The notes beneath the pieces are model-generated. The model was not told the origin of the DNA. It did no database searches and worked only from the letters and a program-made list of their open reading frames with translations. The position numbers and the translations under genes are program-made. A stretch of 42,934 nucleotides of DNA. Origin: an uncultured Porphyromonadaceae bacterium. GTDB lineage: Bacteria; Bacteroidota; Bacteroidia; Bacteroidales; Muribaculaceae. The stretch spans positions 1-42,934 of the forward strand of contig CABRZA010000002.1 in the NCBI GenBank assembly GCA_902475285.1. Direction: 5' to 3'. Below are positions 1-8,144 of the stretch, in pieces (position 1 is the first letter of the stretch; each line of letters starts with the position of its first letter).

Positions 1-95
1 TATTTAAAACCTTGAATACAGGACTCGGGTACAAGTGCAGATGAAGGTGGCGAAAATCATTATATTGTGATTGTCAAATCATTATAAAATAAAAT

Positions 96-117
96 CGAGC
101 GGGCTTACACCCGCTCG
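96..117 (-). terminator. Rho-independent terminator after the sigma-factor operon
   Basis: A perfect 8-bp stem (CGAGCGGG at 96-103 pairing with CCCGCTCG at 110-117) has a 6-base loop. Read on the minus strand it is followed at once by a T-rich stretch (ATTTTATTTTAT). It lies about 60 bases past the DUF5024-like stop codon, so it should end the 2023-to-176 transcript. Bases 1-95 otherwise show nothing I can assign. Confidence 0.8.
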
Positions 118-175
118 GATAAAAGTGTCCAAGATGCTCCGCGCCGTGGTTCGCACACCAAGGCGTTGCATTATA

Positions 176-904
176 TCAAATCTGTTGCGTGTGGCGGCGC
201 GATTCGCATGCCTGGCGCTCGGCTTCGAGACGGGCTTCGCGGGCTTGGCGCCGGGCCTCGCGGCGCGCTTCACGGGCCTGACGGTCGGCTTCGCGGCGTG
301 CGCGGGCAGCCTCCCGTCGGGCTTCGCAAGCCTGGCGGCGTGCGTCCACAGCCTGCTGCCTTGCCTGCATGGCCTGGCGACGGGCTTCGCAGGCCTGGCG
401 TTGGGCGCCCATCTCCCGGTGCCGTACTTCTATAACTTGGCCGCGCATGTTGATTTCGGTGGCCAGGGCGCGGAGCTCGTTGTCGTCGAGGTCGTTGTAT
501 GCTTCATCGTCGACATCTTTGAGGCTCCACGACTTGACGACGGTATACTTGACGACGGACGAGGTGAGGGTGTAGCTGCTCTGCGACTTCTTGTCCTCGA
601 AGCGGTAGGTGCGCTGGCCGGAGTTCTTGATTGCGCTCACGGCGTTGCTGCGCTCTTCCTCGAAGGCCTTGGCGAGCTTGTTGTAGTACTCCTGGCGAGT
701 GAAGGTCATCATGGTGGTGGTGCGGTAGAGCTCGTGCTTTTTCATGGTGCGGCGCTCGCTGTAGGTGGTTTCGACGTCGGCCTGCTTCTCGAGGTCGTTG
801 AGCACGCGGTCGATGCGGCTCTGTGCGCCTGCGGCGAAGGTTACGGCGGCGAGCAGCAGGGCGAGGTATATTCGGAGGGAGGAGAATGTGTGGCGGGTAT
901 TCAT
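176..904 (-). CDS. Secreted DUF5024-like protein with Arg/Ala-rich tail
   Basis: This 242-residue protein has no known function. A signal peptide is visible (hydrophobic residues 11-26, cleavage likely near AGA-Q), so it is exported. Residues 29-150 resemble the Bacteroidales DUF5024 family, recalled from memory: an RIDRVLNDLEK start, the YYNKLAKAFEEERSNAVSAIK segment and a short beta-rich part. From about residue 165 to the end it is almost entirely Arg, Ala, Glu, Gln and Cys in a loose seven-residue pattern (variants of RRQACEA), predicting one long, highly basic helix or coiled coil. It is the last gene of the sigma/anti-sigma operon, 19 bases after its neighbour, and may be an effector or target of that system; that is inference. 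The ATG at 904 gives the signal peptide directly. Confidence 0.75.
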   Translation of the reverse strand: MNTRHTFSSLRIYLALLLAAVTFAAGAQSRIDRVLNDLEKQADVETTYSERRTMKKHELYRTTTMMTFTRQEYYNKLAKAFEEERSNAVSAIKNSGQRTYRFEDKKSQSSYTLTSSVVKYTVVKSWSLKDVDDEAYNDLDDNELRALATEINMRGQVIEVRHREMGAQRQACEARRQAMQARQQAVDARRQACEARREAARARREADRQAREARREARRQAREARLEAERQACESRRHTQQI

Positions 905-923
905 AGCGCTGTATTGTAGAGGT

Positions 924-1502
924 TTAGTCGGTGGTATGGAAATCGTCGGTGCACATGAGCTGGCAGCGTATCTGTCCGGCGAGCTCGGGGTTGCCGATGG
1001 AGCTCACGGCCATGTCGATCATGCGTGCCTCGGGGTCGCTTTCGAGGAGTTGGCTCTGGCGCTCGGAGGCGTCGAGGAGGCTGTCGGCGGTATATTCGGC
1101 ACGGGCGAGGGCGGTGTGTATCTCGGCGAGGTCGCTTATGCGCTTGCCGTTGTGCACCACATAGCTGCCGCGATAGCAGGCGTAGAGGTCGTTGTCGTCG
1201 TCGGAGCCGCCGCCAATTGCGAATGCCAGGCCCGCGGCCACGGCCACGACGGCGCCTATGCCTGCGGCGATGGCGGGTATGCGGCGCCGCCGGCGGCGCG
1301 AGGGTGCCATGGCGGCGTACCACTCCATCATGTCGCGCCTGGCCTCGAGCTCGGGGGCGAGGCTGCCGCGCGCCGTGGAGGTGTAGAGGGCGTAGAGCGC
1401 GCGCTCTTCGGCAGGGGTGCTGTCGCCGTCGAGGAAGCGCTCCAGCAGCCGGGCGGCCGTGCGTGCGTCGGGGTGGGGACGGAAGATTTGACGTAGGTTC
1501 AT
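924..1502 (-). CDS. Single-pass membrane protein, probable anti-sigma factor
   Basis: This 192-residue protein has a cytoplasmic N-terminal part of about 75 residues (LLERFLDGDSTPAEERALYAL, typical of small Bacteroidales anti-sigma-like proteins). A basic patch SRRRRRR follows, then one transmembrane helix (IPAIAAGIGAVVAVAAGLAFAI, about residues 77-98), and a periplasmic remainder of about 95 residues. It starts 23 bases after the ECF sigma stop, the classic sigma/anti-sigma arrangement. The open frame extends upstream to 1898, but only the ATG at 1502 avoids overlapping the sigma gene and gives a sensible N-terminus. I see no FecR domain or zinc-binding HxxxCxxC motif, so the anti-sigma call rests on topology and position. 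Confidence 0.7.
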   Translation of the reverse strand: MNLRQIFRPHPDARTAARLLERFLDGDSTPAEERALYALYTSTARGSLAPELEARRDMMEWYAAMAPSRRRRRRIPAIAAGIGAVVAVAAGLAFAIGGGSDDDNDLYACYRGSYVVHNGKRISDLAEIHTALARAEYTADSLLDASERQSQLLESDPEARMIDMAVSSIGNPELAGQIRCQLMCTDDFHTTD

Positions 1503-1525
1503 TTCACTTATATATATTGAGGAGA

Positions 1526-2023
1526 TTATCTTAGCTGTCGTTGTTCGAATATGTCGGCCACCTGTCGGCGTGCGCGGCTGAGGGCAGTGCGCACGGCCCC
1601 CTCGCTGCTGCCCAGAAGTCGGGCTATCGTGGCGTTGTCGTAGCCTTCGACATGGCGCATTTTCAGGAGTATGCGCTGGCGGTCGGGCAGCGAGGCCAGA
1701 ACGGTGTCGGTTTCCTCGCGGCGCTGGCGCGCTATGAGGGTCTCTTCGGCCGAGGGCGTGCTGCTCACCTCGTCGCTGAGTTCGATATGTCGGCCGGGAT
1801 TCATGCGCCGCAGGGCGTTGATGGCGAGGCGCCGTGTTACGGTGAGGGCCAGGGCGTCGACGCTGCGCACGTCGTCGAGTCGGTCGCCCAGGCTCCACAG
1901 GCGGAGCATGGTGTCCTGAACCGCGTCCTCGGCTTCGTCGTTGTTGCCGGTGATGCGGACTGCTGCCGCTATAAGTCGCGGACGCAGGCTGAGAGCCAGG
2001 ATTTCGAACTCTTTGGTGGTCAT
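1526..2023 (-). CDS. ECF-type RNA polymerase sigma factor
   Basis: This 165-residue sigma-70-family protein has only regions 2 and 4. Region 2 covers about residues 10-75 (NDEAEDAVQDTMLRLW, the -10 recognition and core-binding helix). Region 4 covers about residues 105-160 (LPDRQRILLKMRHVEGYDNATIARLLGSSEGAVRTALSRAR, a helix-turn-helix for -35 binding). The ATG at 2023 is preferred to the one at 2053 because AGGTGA lies just before it and the family normally begins this way. It is first in a three-gene operon with a membrane partner and a secreted protein. A TAACATTG sequence at 2051-2058 resembles the -7 element poorly and lacks a matching -33, so I do not assign a promoter. Such operons are often autoregulated; the stimulus is unknown. 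Confidence 0.9.
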   Translation of the reverse strand: MTTKEFEILALSLRPRLIAAAVRITGNNDEAEDAVQDTMLRLWSLGDRLDDVRSVDALALTVTRRLAINALRRMNPGRHIELSDEVSSTPSAEETLIARQRREETDTVLASLPDRQRILLKMRHVEGYDNATIARLLGSSEGAVRTALSRARRQVADIFEQRQLR

Positions 2024-2078
2024 TTCACCTATAAGACACGAAGCGGCCCGCAATGTTACACGCCGATGTCAAAAAAAT

Positions 2079-2104
2079 CGCGCCCGCCGTGAAGAGCGGG
2101 CGCG
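2079..2104 (-). terminator. Rho-independent terminator after the DUF4923 gene
   Basis: A perfect 9-bp GC stem (CGCGCCCGC at 2079-2087 with GCGGGCGCG at 2096-2104) is followed on the minus strand by ATTTTTTT. It lies 19 bases past the DUF4923 stop and isolates this transcription unit from the sigma operon. Confidence 0.9.
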
Positions 2105-2123
2105 TTATGGCCTGGCGACGGGT

Positions 2124-2813
2124 TTATTCGGCCTTGAGCTTGAAGCCGATGTAGATGCCGTCGTAGGAGTTGAGCAGCGAGGTGAGGGTGTTGAGCGCCG
2201 AGCTGTTGAGCACCGACGATACCTTGGTGAGTATCTGCACCAAGCGGGTGGCGTCGAAGGTGAGGTTGAGCGTGGAGCCGGCCTTGGTGGCGTTGGCCTT
2301 GACGCTGCCCAGCGACACCTTGCCGAAGGCGTTGAAGTGGAACACCAGCATCTGGTCTTCCTCGTCCTTCTCTATGGTGCCTTTGAGGGTGAGCACGCCC
2401 ATTTTGAGGGTGAAGTTGTGTTCGGCGTCGACTTCGAGGCTCGTGCGGTTGAAGCCCAGGCGCTTGTAGTAGGGTTCGAGTTTGTCCTCGACGGCAGTGG
2501 CCGCTCCGGCGCCGCCGATTTTTTTCAGCGCGTTGTCCGACTGGAAGCTCACCGCCGGCGAGGTGTAGCTCCAGCTGCCCACGAGGTCGTCGACAGAGAA
2601 GTTCTTGTTGGCCACGGCATTGTTCACGAAGTTGCCGATGGCGCCGAGGATGCCGCCGGCGCCGCCGTCGCTCTCGCCGCTGCCTTTGTTGTCGGCCGAC
2701 GTCGACGTGCTGTCGCCACGCAGGTGGTTGAGGATGTCTTTGGGGTCGAAGGTCGAGGCCTGCGCCGAGGCGCACGCGAGAATGGCGCCTAAGAGAATGG
2801 GAAGAATTTTCAT
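2124..2813 (-). CDS. DUF4923 family secreted protein
   Basis: This 229-residue protein begins with a signal peptide (MKILPILLGAILACASAQA). A Ser/Gly/Asp-rich linker follows (about residues 35-58), then the DUF4923 domain, recognisable from DDLVGSWSYTSPAVSF near residue 80 and the closing segment LLNSYDGIYIGFKLK. The family occurs in Bacteroidales and has a lipocalin-like look, with repeated beta strands such as FTLKMGVLTLKGTI; its role is unknown. The start codon overlaps the stop of the upstream CapD-like gene in an ATGA, so translation is probably coupled and expression follows the capD promoter. That suggests, without proving, an envelope role. A strong terminator follows. Confidence 0.85.
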   Translation of the reverse strand: MKILPILLGAILACASAQASTFDPKDILNHLRGDSTSTSADNKGSGESDGGAGGILGAIGNFVNNAVANKNFSVDDLVGSWSYTSPAVSFQSDNALKKIGGAGAATAVEDKLEPYYKRLGFNRTSLEVDAEHNFTLKMGVLTLKGTIEKDEEDQMLVFHFNAFGKVSLGSVKANATKAGSTLNLTFDATRLVQILTKVSSVLNSSALNTLTSLLNSYDGIYIGFKLKAE

Positions 2814-4831
2814 TGCTGTGCAAGGGAGACGGGCGACATGCCGGTGTTGATTTCCTGCATGTCCTCGTCGGTGTTGTGGGTTATTTCAGTGTCGATTTGC
2901 TGCCATACCGAGTTGTTCGACTTGAACTCGGGCACCATGTGCTTCATCTCGGCCACGATGTCGTGGCTCGTGCTGGCTTCCATGGCCGTGTGCAGGCGTT
3001 TGAGGTGCTCTTCCACGTCGGGGTAGCTGTATGTGCGCACGCGGGCTATCATTATTTTCTTGTGGTGCGTGGCCAGGGTGTGCTCGCGCTCGTTGAGGAG
3101 CTCCTCGTAGAGCTTCTCGCCGGGGCGGAGGCCGGTTTCGACGATTTCGATGTCCTCGCCCACTTTAAGGCCGGAGAGCGAAATCATGCGCACGGCAAGG
3201 TCCCATATTTTCACGGGCTGGCCCATGTCGAAGATGAATATCTCGCCGCCGCGGCCCATGCAGCCGGCTTCGAGTACGAGCGAGCATGCCTCGGGGATGG
3301 TCATGAAGTAGCGGATGATGTCGCGGTGGGTGATGGTCACGGGGCCGCCTTGCTCTATCTGCTTGCGGAAGAGGGGAATTACCGATCCGTTGGAGCCGAG
3401 CACGTTGCCGAAGCGCGTGGTGATGAAGCGCGTCGACGGGCCGTCGCTCGAACGCTGGCGGTGGAAGAACAGCGACTGCACGTAGATTTCGGCTATGCGC
3501 TTGGAGGCGCCCATGATGTTGGTTGGGTTGACGGCCTTGTCGGTCGATATCATCACGAACTTGTCGACGCCGTACTTCACCGACAGGTCGGCCATATTCT
3601 TTGTGCCGAACACATTTGTCATCACGGCCTCCGAGGGGTTGCGCTCCATCATGGGCACATGCTTGTAGGCGGCGGCGTGGAACACGTATCGCGGATGGTA
3701 TTTCTGGAAGGCGTGCTCCATGCGGGCGCGGTTGGCCACGTCGCCGATGAAGAGATGTATCTTCATCTGGGGGAACTTCTCTTCAAGTTCGAGCTGCATT
3801 TCGTGCATGGGCGTCTCGGCCTGGTCGAGGAGCACTATTTCCTTGGCGTCGAGAGCGGCAACCTGTCGCACAATCTCGCTGCCTATCGAGCCGGCTGCGC
3901 CGGTAATCATCACCACCTGGCCCTTGATGAAGGTGCGGAGGGCGGGGTTCTCGGTGCGTATGGGCTCGCGGCCGAGGAGGTCTTCGATATGTATGGCGTG
4001 AACGTGTGTCGACAGATTGGGCATCTGCTTGCTGTTGATGTCGAACTCCTCGACTTGGTTGAGAATGAGGAGCTTTATGTTGTTGCGGAGGAACACGTCG
4101 GCGGTGCCGCTGCGCATCAGCTCAAGCTGCGTGCTCAGGAACAGCAGGGTGTCGCACTTGTAGTATTCGAAGACTTCCTTCACCGTTTCGGGGTCGAAGG
4201 GTATGACCGGGATACCGTTGACCGACCCGTCGATTTTCTTCGACGCCAGGCTCAGCAGGGCCACCGGCTCGAACGAGCCTTCGAACTCGCTTTTCAGCGC
4301 CGAAGCCAGGAAGAAGCTGTTGATGGCCGAACCGAGCACTATCACGCGTTTCTTCTTGCGTTCGGTGCCCACCAGCGATATATATAGATATTTTATGCTC
4401 AGGCGCATCAGGAGCATCAGGGCGAAGCTTATCACCCCGATTACGAAAATATTCCAGAAGCTGAAATAGAAAAATCCCAGCGAGAGATAGGTGGTCAGCG
4501 ATATCACTGCGAGCACGGCAGTGGCGCAGATGGTGAGCTGTACCAGGCGGAAGGTGTCTTCAATCACCGACAGGCGGATGATGTACTTGCTCGTGCCGAG
4601 CATGATGGCAAGGGTGGCATACACAACGAACTCGACTACCGCACGGGCCTGGGGAGTATAGATGAAACTGCTGCCGTAGTCGTGGTGCGACGCGAAGGCA
4701 AGCGAAAGAGCGCAACTGATGGCAATGAGAGCGAGGTCGGCAAACAAAACCATCCACTTGGGGACGGGTTTACGGATGAAAGCCTGTACAAGGCGCGAAT
4801 TTGCAATCGCTTTGAGTAGAGCTTTTTTCAT
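2810..4831 (-). CDS. Membrane nucleotide-sugar 4,6-dehydratase/epimerase, CapD/FlaA1 type
   Basis: This 673-residue protein is full length for the membrane-bound CapD/WbpM class. Four transmembrane helices fill about residues 27-147, followed by a CoA-binding-like Rossmann domain (about 160-285). The extended-SDR catalytic domain follows, with the NAD(P) loop GAAGSIGSE at 311-319, STDK at 429-432 and the MxxxK pair M440/K444; the Met replacing the usual catalytic Tyr is typical of this subfamily. Such enzymes make UDP-4-keto-6-deoxy sugars from UDP-GlcNAc or related substrates for capsule or O-glycan synthesis at the inner membrane. A good promoter lies about 100 bases upstream. The next gene overlaps by four bases. 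The exact substrate cannot be read from sequence. Confidence 0.92.
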   Translation of the reverse strand: MKKALLKAIANSRLVQAFIRKPVPKWMVLFADLALIAISCALSLAFASHHDYGSSFIYTPQARAVVEFVVYATLAIMLGTSKYIIRLSVIEDTFRLVQLTICATAVLAVISLTTYLSLGFFYFSFWNIFVIGVISFALMLLMRLSIKYLYISLVGTERKKKRVIVLGSAINSFFLASALKSEFEGSFEPVALLSLASKKIDGSVNGIPVIPFDPETVKEVFEYYKCDTLLFLSTQLELMRSGTADVFLRNNIKLLILNQVEEFDINSKQMPNLSTHVHAIHIEDLLGREPIRTENPALRTFIKGQVVMITGAAGSIGSEIVRQVAALDAKEIVLLDQAETPMHEMQLELEEKFPQMKIHLFIGDVANRARMEHAFQKYHPRYVFHAAAYKHVPMMERNPSEAVMTNVFGTKNMADLSVKYGVDKFVMISTDKAVNPTNIMGASKRIAEIYVQSLFFHRQRSSDGPSTRFITTRFGNVLGSNGSVIPLFRKQIEQGGPVTITHRDIIRYFMTIPEACSLVLEAGCMGRGGEIFIFDMGQPVKIWDLAVRMISLSGLKVGEDIEIVETGLRPGEKLYEELLNEREHTLATHHKKIMIARVRTYSYPDVEEHLKRLHTAMEASTSHDIVAEMKHMVPEFKSNNSVWQQIDTEITHNTDEDMQEINTGMSPVSLAQQ

Positions 4832-4930
4832 ATCTTGGTTAGGAGCAGTGTTTTAAGTCATAATGCAACAGCAGCAAATGCTGACGGGGCTGAGCTCTGT
4901 GCGCAAAATCTGCGGACGTGAAATAACATG

Positions 4931-4962
4931 CAAAGTTAATAAATTATTCCGAAACATACAAA
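4931..4962 (-). promoter_or_regulatory. Bacteroidota-type promoter for the capD-like operon
   Basis: On the minus strand, TTTG (4962-4959) is separated by 20 bases from TAACTTTG (4938-4931). This matches the Bacteroides -33 TTTG / -7 TAnnTTTG consensus. The start of transcription would be near 4927, leaving a leader of about 95 bases before the ATG at 4831. Confidence 0.75.
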
Positions 4963-5033
4963 CATACGAATTTTGGCTTTTGCCGGGGTCGGCTCCAGAG
5001 CCTTGCACCGACGGTGCGCGGTGCCTCCGGGCC

Positions 5034-6134
5034 TCACCACAGCGCGGCAATGCGGGCCGCCACGACTGAGGCGCTGTTGTGTCGCTCAACGAAAGTGCGG
5101 CACTGCCGCTGCATTGCAGCCACCGCGTCGGGGTGCGTGAGGAAGTATTCCAAACGGCAATAAGTGTCGTCGAGGTCCAGCGGGTCGGGATTGATGATGG
5201 GCCGGAGCTCCTTTTCGCCAATGAAATCGTAAAAATCCTCTTCCCCGCCGCTGATAGGCACGGCTCCGCGCGCCATGGCCATGAGTGCCGTTGTGGCCGG
5301 GGTGTAGGAGTAGAGCTGGTCGGCCACAACATCGACTCCGTCAAGCGTCTGCTTGAAAGCGGCGTAGGGCATGTTGGGGGGCGTGAGCAACTCGAAGCTG
5401 CCCTGATGTGCAGCGGCGATGCCGGTGAGCATTTGCAGAAGTATGTCGGCTCCTTTTTCGGCCATGCGTGCGGCGTGAGCCGCGAAGAGCACGCGCAGCG
5501 GAGTATCCTTGTCGCGGTGTCGCGGCGCTTCGTCGGGAATGTCGACTGGTATGCCCGCATATGCTAGCGGCAGTTCGGGGCGCATGGCCCGGAGCACGCG
5601 GTGATATTCATAGAGTGCCGTTGCGGCTCCCGATATGCTGTCGTAGAATTCATCGGTGTAGTCGGCGAGCTCTGGTGCGAGCCATGCGTCGCGTTGGGCG
5701 GCGTCGCTCGCGCTCCATGCCGATGGTCCCGACGGTGTGTGCCACTCCGAGTAGCGGAGTGGCGGATTTTCTCCGAGCATGGCCTTCACCAACAGGCTGT
5801 CGGTGCCGAGCGCCGAGAGGAAGATGCGGCCGTTGTCGCGGCGCAGGCGCCGCAGCAGCTCGCGCAGACGCCGCGGACGCAGCTCCACGAAGCATGGCGA
5901 GTTGACCTGCACAATGTCGTAGCCTCGGAGGTCCTTTGCGAGAATAGTGTTGAGCCTGAGCCATATAAGGGCACCTCCGGCCTTGCTTCGGCGGCGGCTG
6001 AGGTCGATGTCGCGCGGAGTATCCATCCATCTTGTGCCGTCGGAAGCCACAGTCACATCATGGCCGAGGGCTTTCAGTGCCGGTGCCAGTGTGGCGTGGT
6101 AGCCGCTGTAATCGCCCAGGAGAAGTACTTTCAT
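5034..6134 (-). CDS. GT-B fold glycosyltransferase (family 4-like)
   Basis: This 366-residue cytoplasmic protein has two Rossmann-like halves. The N-terminal half opens with KVLLLGDYSGYHATLAPALKALGHDVTVAS, the acceptor-domain start of many group 1 glycosyltransferases. The C-terminal half includes PLRVLFAAHAARMAEKGADILLQML and an acidic donor-site segment, GGEEDFYDFIGEKEL, in the position of the usual EX7E motif. It is the last gene of a four-gene operon behind a family 2 glycosyltransferase (7 bases apart) and two lipoprotein serine hydrolases. It probably adds a sugar to a surface glycan or lipid carrier; donor and acceptor are unknown. Downstream are two short GC hairpins at about 4992-5014 but no T-run, so I call no terminator. 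Confidence 0.85.
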   Translation of the reverse strand: MKVLLLGDYSGYHATLAPALKALGHDVTVASDGTRWMDTPRDIDLSRRRSKAGGALIWLRLNTILAKDLRGYDIVQVNSPCFVELRPRRLRELLRRLRRDNGRIFLSALGTDSLLVKAMLGENPPLRYSEWHTPSGPSAWSASDAAQRDAWLAPELADYTDEFYDSISGAATALYEYHRVLRAMRPELPLAYAGIPVDIPDEAPRHRDKDTPLRVLFAAHAARMAEKGADILLQMLTGIAAAHQGSFELLTPPNMPYAAFKQTLDGVDVVADQLYSYTPATTALMAMARGAVPISGGEEDFYDFIGEKELRPIINPDPLDLDDTYCRLEYFLTHPDAVAAMQRQCRTFVERHNSASVVAARIAALW

Positions 6135-6141
6135 GGCGTCG

Positions 6142-6945
6142 TCAGTCTATCACTATTTCCTTTCGGTGTTCGCCGAAAAAGCGGTATCCTTCCCATAGGT
6201 GTTTGAGAGCCTGCACGAAGCCCGTGGGCGCCCGGTAGGCTTCCAGCGGAATACGGATTAGGGCTCCCATGTCGCCCCTCCACATGCGCATGAGGGTTCC
6301 TTTGGCGCGGATTACGCCCGGCACTGCTGCAAGACGTGTGCCGGTGGTCTCACCTGGGTGGTACGACGTGACAACGTCGGCGAAACGTCCCCGCAGGCCC
6401 TTGTGGCGGCAGTTCCACACGAAGATGTCTTCTTCGGCCGCGTTTAGTACGCCCGCGCCGAGTCCCGACAGCTCGCAGAAGTGAATGTTGTTGTCGACAA
6501 GAGATTTCCGGCGGAACGCCAGCTCGAAACTTATCGGTGCATAGAAGCGCACGGGTATGCTCAGGTCGTGGCCGTCGGGAGGAAACACCACATGCTTTGG
6601 CACTATGCTCCGCGTGGCCAGATAGTCGAGCGAGGGGTCGGTGTCGAAGGCTTCGATTATCTTAGGCAAGCCGCGTCCTTCGATGGTGAGGTCGGCGTCG
6701 AAAAGCATCACATATGGCGCGGTGGCAAGTTGCAGGCAGTGGTTGCGGTTGCGCGCCACGCCTTTGTCGGCGAAGAAGTGTATCGTTATGTCGTCGCGCC
6801 TGAGATGCGACGTGTCGAGTTCCAGGTCCTCCGGATTCTGGCATGCCACCACGTAGCGGACGCCTTCGAGCTTCGGCCAGCGCGAGGCGTCGGCTTTCTC
6901 GATGTCGCGGCCGTAGGCCACTACAAGTATTTCGAGCTTGGTCAT
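6142..6945 (-). CDS. Family 2 (GT-A) glycosyltransferase
   Basis: This 267-residue protein starts with a GT-A nucleotide-binding strand (KLEILVVAYGRD). It carries GVARNRNHCLQLATAPYVMLFDADLTIEG around residues 63-92, where FDAD is the DXD-type metal site. The later segment LGAGVLNAAEEDIFVWNCRHKGL supplies the ED pair expected of the catalytic region. No transmembrane helix is visible, so it should work on the cytoplasmic face. The ATG overlaps the stop of the upstream serine hydrolase (ATGA, 6942-6945) and the next glycosyltransferase begins 7 bases after its stop, so the four genes should be co-translated. The sugar is not identifiable. Confidence 0.88.
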   Translation of the reverse strand: MTKLEILVVAYGRDIEKADASRWPKLEGVRYVVACQNPEDLELDTSHLRRDDITIHFFADKGVARNRNHCLQLATAPYVMLFDADLTIEGRGLPKIIEAFDTDPSLDYLATRSIVPKHVVFPPDGHDLSIPVRFYAPISFELAFRRKSLVDNNIHFCELSGLGAGVLNAAEEDIFVWNCRHKGLRGRFADVVTSYHPGETTGTRLAAVPGVIRAKGTLMRMWRGDMGALIRIPLEAYRAPTGFVQALKHLWEGYRFFGEHRKEIVID

Positions 6946-8144
6946 ATGAGCGTGTGCGAGGCGAGTATACTGTCGAGTTCGGCCACCACTTTCTCTCTTT
7001 GCCAGTCGGGCCGGTTGGCGAACACGAGATAGAAAAGTTCCTTTTCGGGGAAATAAGCCTCTACGGTAAGGAAGCCACCGTTGTCGCCCGTATGGTATAC
7101 TTTGCGTGGCTTATCGGGCGTATTCTCAATGAATAGCCCCAGACCGTAATATGTGTGGGGTTCGCCCGTGGCGATAATCGGAGTTGCCGCCTTCCGCACC
7201 ATGGAGTCGCATATCACTCGGCCGCCCATCAGGGCTCGTTCCCATTTTAGGAAGTCGCGCGCCGATGTGTAGATGCCGCCGTCGGCCTTCGTAGGGAAGA
7301 AGTCGGCCTCGCCGTAGTCGCACTCTTGCCATGCGCCGTCGGGAGATCGGTGGTGGCAGTAGGGATTGGTAGGCGGTGCGGGTATGTAGGCGTGCGCCAG
7401 GTCGGAATTGTCGGTTTCAGGCTCGAAATAGCGAGTTTCCTTCAATCCGGCCGGGGCGAACACGTTGGCTTTCATCCAGTCGACGAAGCGCTCGCGCGTC
7501 ACATCCTCTATCACTTGCAGCATAAGTTGATATGTGGGGTTGGCGTATTCGTAGGCTGTCCCCGGCGCAAAGGCGAACGAATCGTTGTCGATGAGATATT
7601 TTGTCGATTCGTAAGTCAGGCTGTACAGCCGGTAGTCGTGGTTGTTGGCGAATGTTGTGGCGTGGCGGCTCGTGTAGTCTTTCCATTGCTCCTCGGTGCG
7701 TGGGCGCGTGTCGGGGATGCCCGACGTGTGGCTCAGAAGATGCTGAAGGGTTATTTCCTTATAGCGCGGGTTGCGCAGCTGCGGCATGAATTTGCTGATG
7801 GCGTCGTCGAGCTCCAAGCGGCCTTCTTCCGCAAGTTTTAGTATGCCGACGGCGGCAAACTGCTTGGATATCGAGCAGATGTTGAACAGCGTACTGTCGG
7901 TTATTGGCTCGCGGCTGTCGACGTCGGCCACTCCGAATCCACGGTTGTAAATTACGCTGTCGCCCTCGGCAATCAGAACAATTGCGCCGGGCGAGCCCGG
8001 TGTTGCGGAGGTGAAATGGCTGTCGAACAGTGAGTCGATCTGCATCGTGAAATTATTGTCGTCTGTGCAGCTGTCTGTCTTGCAGCCTGCGACTGTCGCC
8101 GTGACAACGATTGCCGCTGTGGCAAGGAGGCTGAATATTCTCAT
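6942..8144 (-). CDS. Lipoprotein serine hydrolase, class C beta-lactamase fold (copy 2)
   Basis: This 400-residue protein has a lipoprotein signal ending VAGC21, so it should be anchored in an envelope membrane. The beta-lactamase/transpeptidase-like domain shows the nucleophile motif SISK (91-94), the second motif YAN (200-202, usually YSN) and the third motif HTG (351-353) followed by DNGG. Relatives include D-aminopeptidases, esterases and penicillin-binding proteins as well as beta-lactamases, so no substrate is claimed. The ATG at 8144 overlaps the stop of its paralogue (ATGA), and its own stop overlaps the glycosyltransferase start. An alternative start at 8174 would lie inside the upstream gene and spoil the lipoprotein signal. 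It is clearly a tandem duplicate of the preceding gene (shared SGxPDxRPRTxxxWxDYT and DYGEAxFF). Confidence 0.9.
   Translation of the reverse strand: MRIFSLLATAAIVVTATVAGCKTDSCTDDNNFTMQIDSLFDSHFTSATPGSPGAIVLIAEGDSVIYNRGFGVADVDSREPITDSTLFNICSISKQFAAVGILKLAEEGRLELDDAISKFMPQLRNPRYKEITLQHLLSHTSGIPDTRPRTEEQWKDYTSRHATTFANNHDYRLYSLTYESTKYLIDNDSFAFAPGTAYEYANPTYQLMLQVIEDVTRERFVDWMKANVFAPAGLKETRYFEPETDNSDLAHAYIPAPPTNPYCHHRSPDGAWQECDYGEADFFPTKADGGIYTSARDFLKWERALMGGRVICDSMVRKAATPIIATGEPHTYYGLGLFIENTPDKPRKVYHTGDNGGFLTVEAYFPEKELFYLVFANRPDWQREKVVAELDSILASHTLI

Noticed and set aside
1025..1534. Very Arg-rich open frames over the anti-sigma region on both strands
   Set aside because: They arise from out-of-frame reading of GC-rich codons; the anti-sigma frame has a proper transmembrane helix and start.
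2813..4387. A 524-codon plus-strand open frame opposite the CapD-like gene
   Set aside because: Its translation is a Val/His/Gly-rich mirror of the real gene without family features.
4985..5030. Two small GC hairpins after the GT-B glycosyltransferase gene
   Set aside because: Stems of five bases and no T-run make them too weak to call a terminator.
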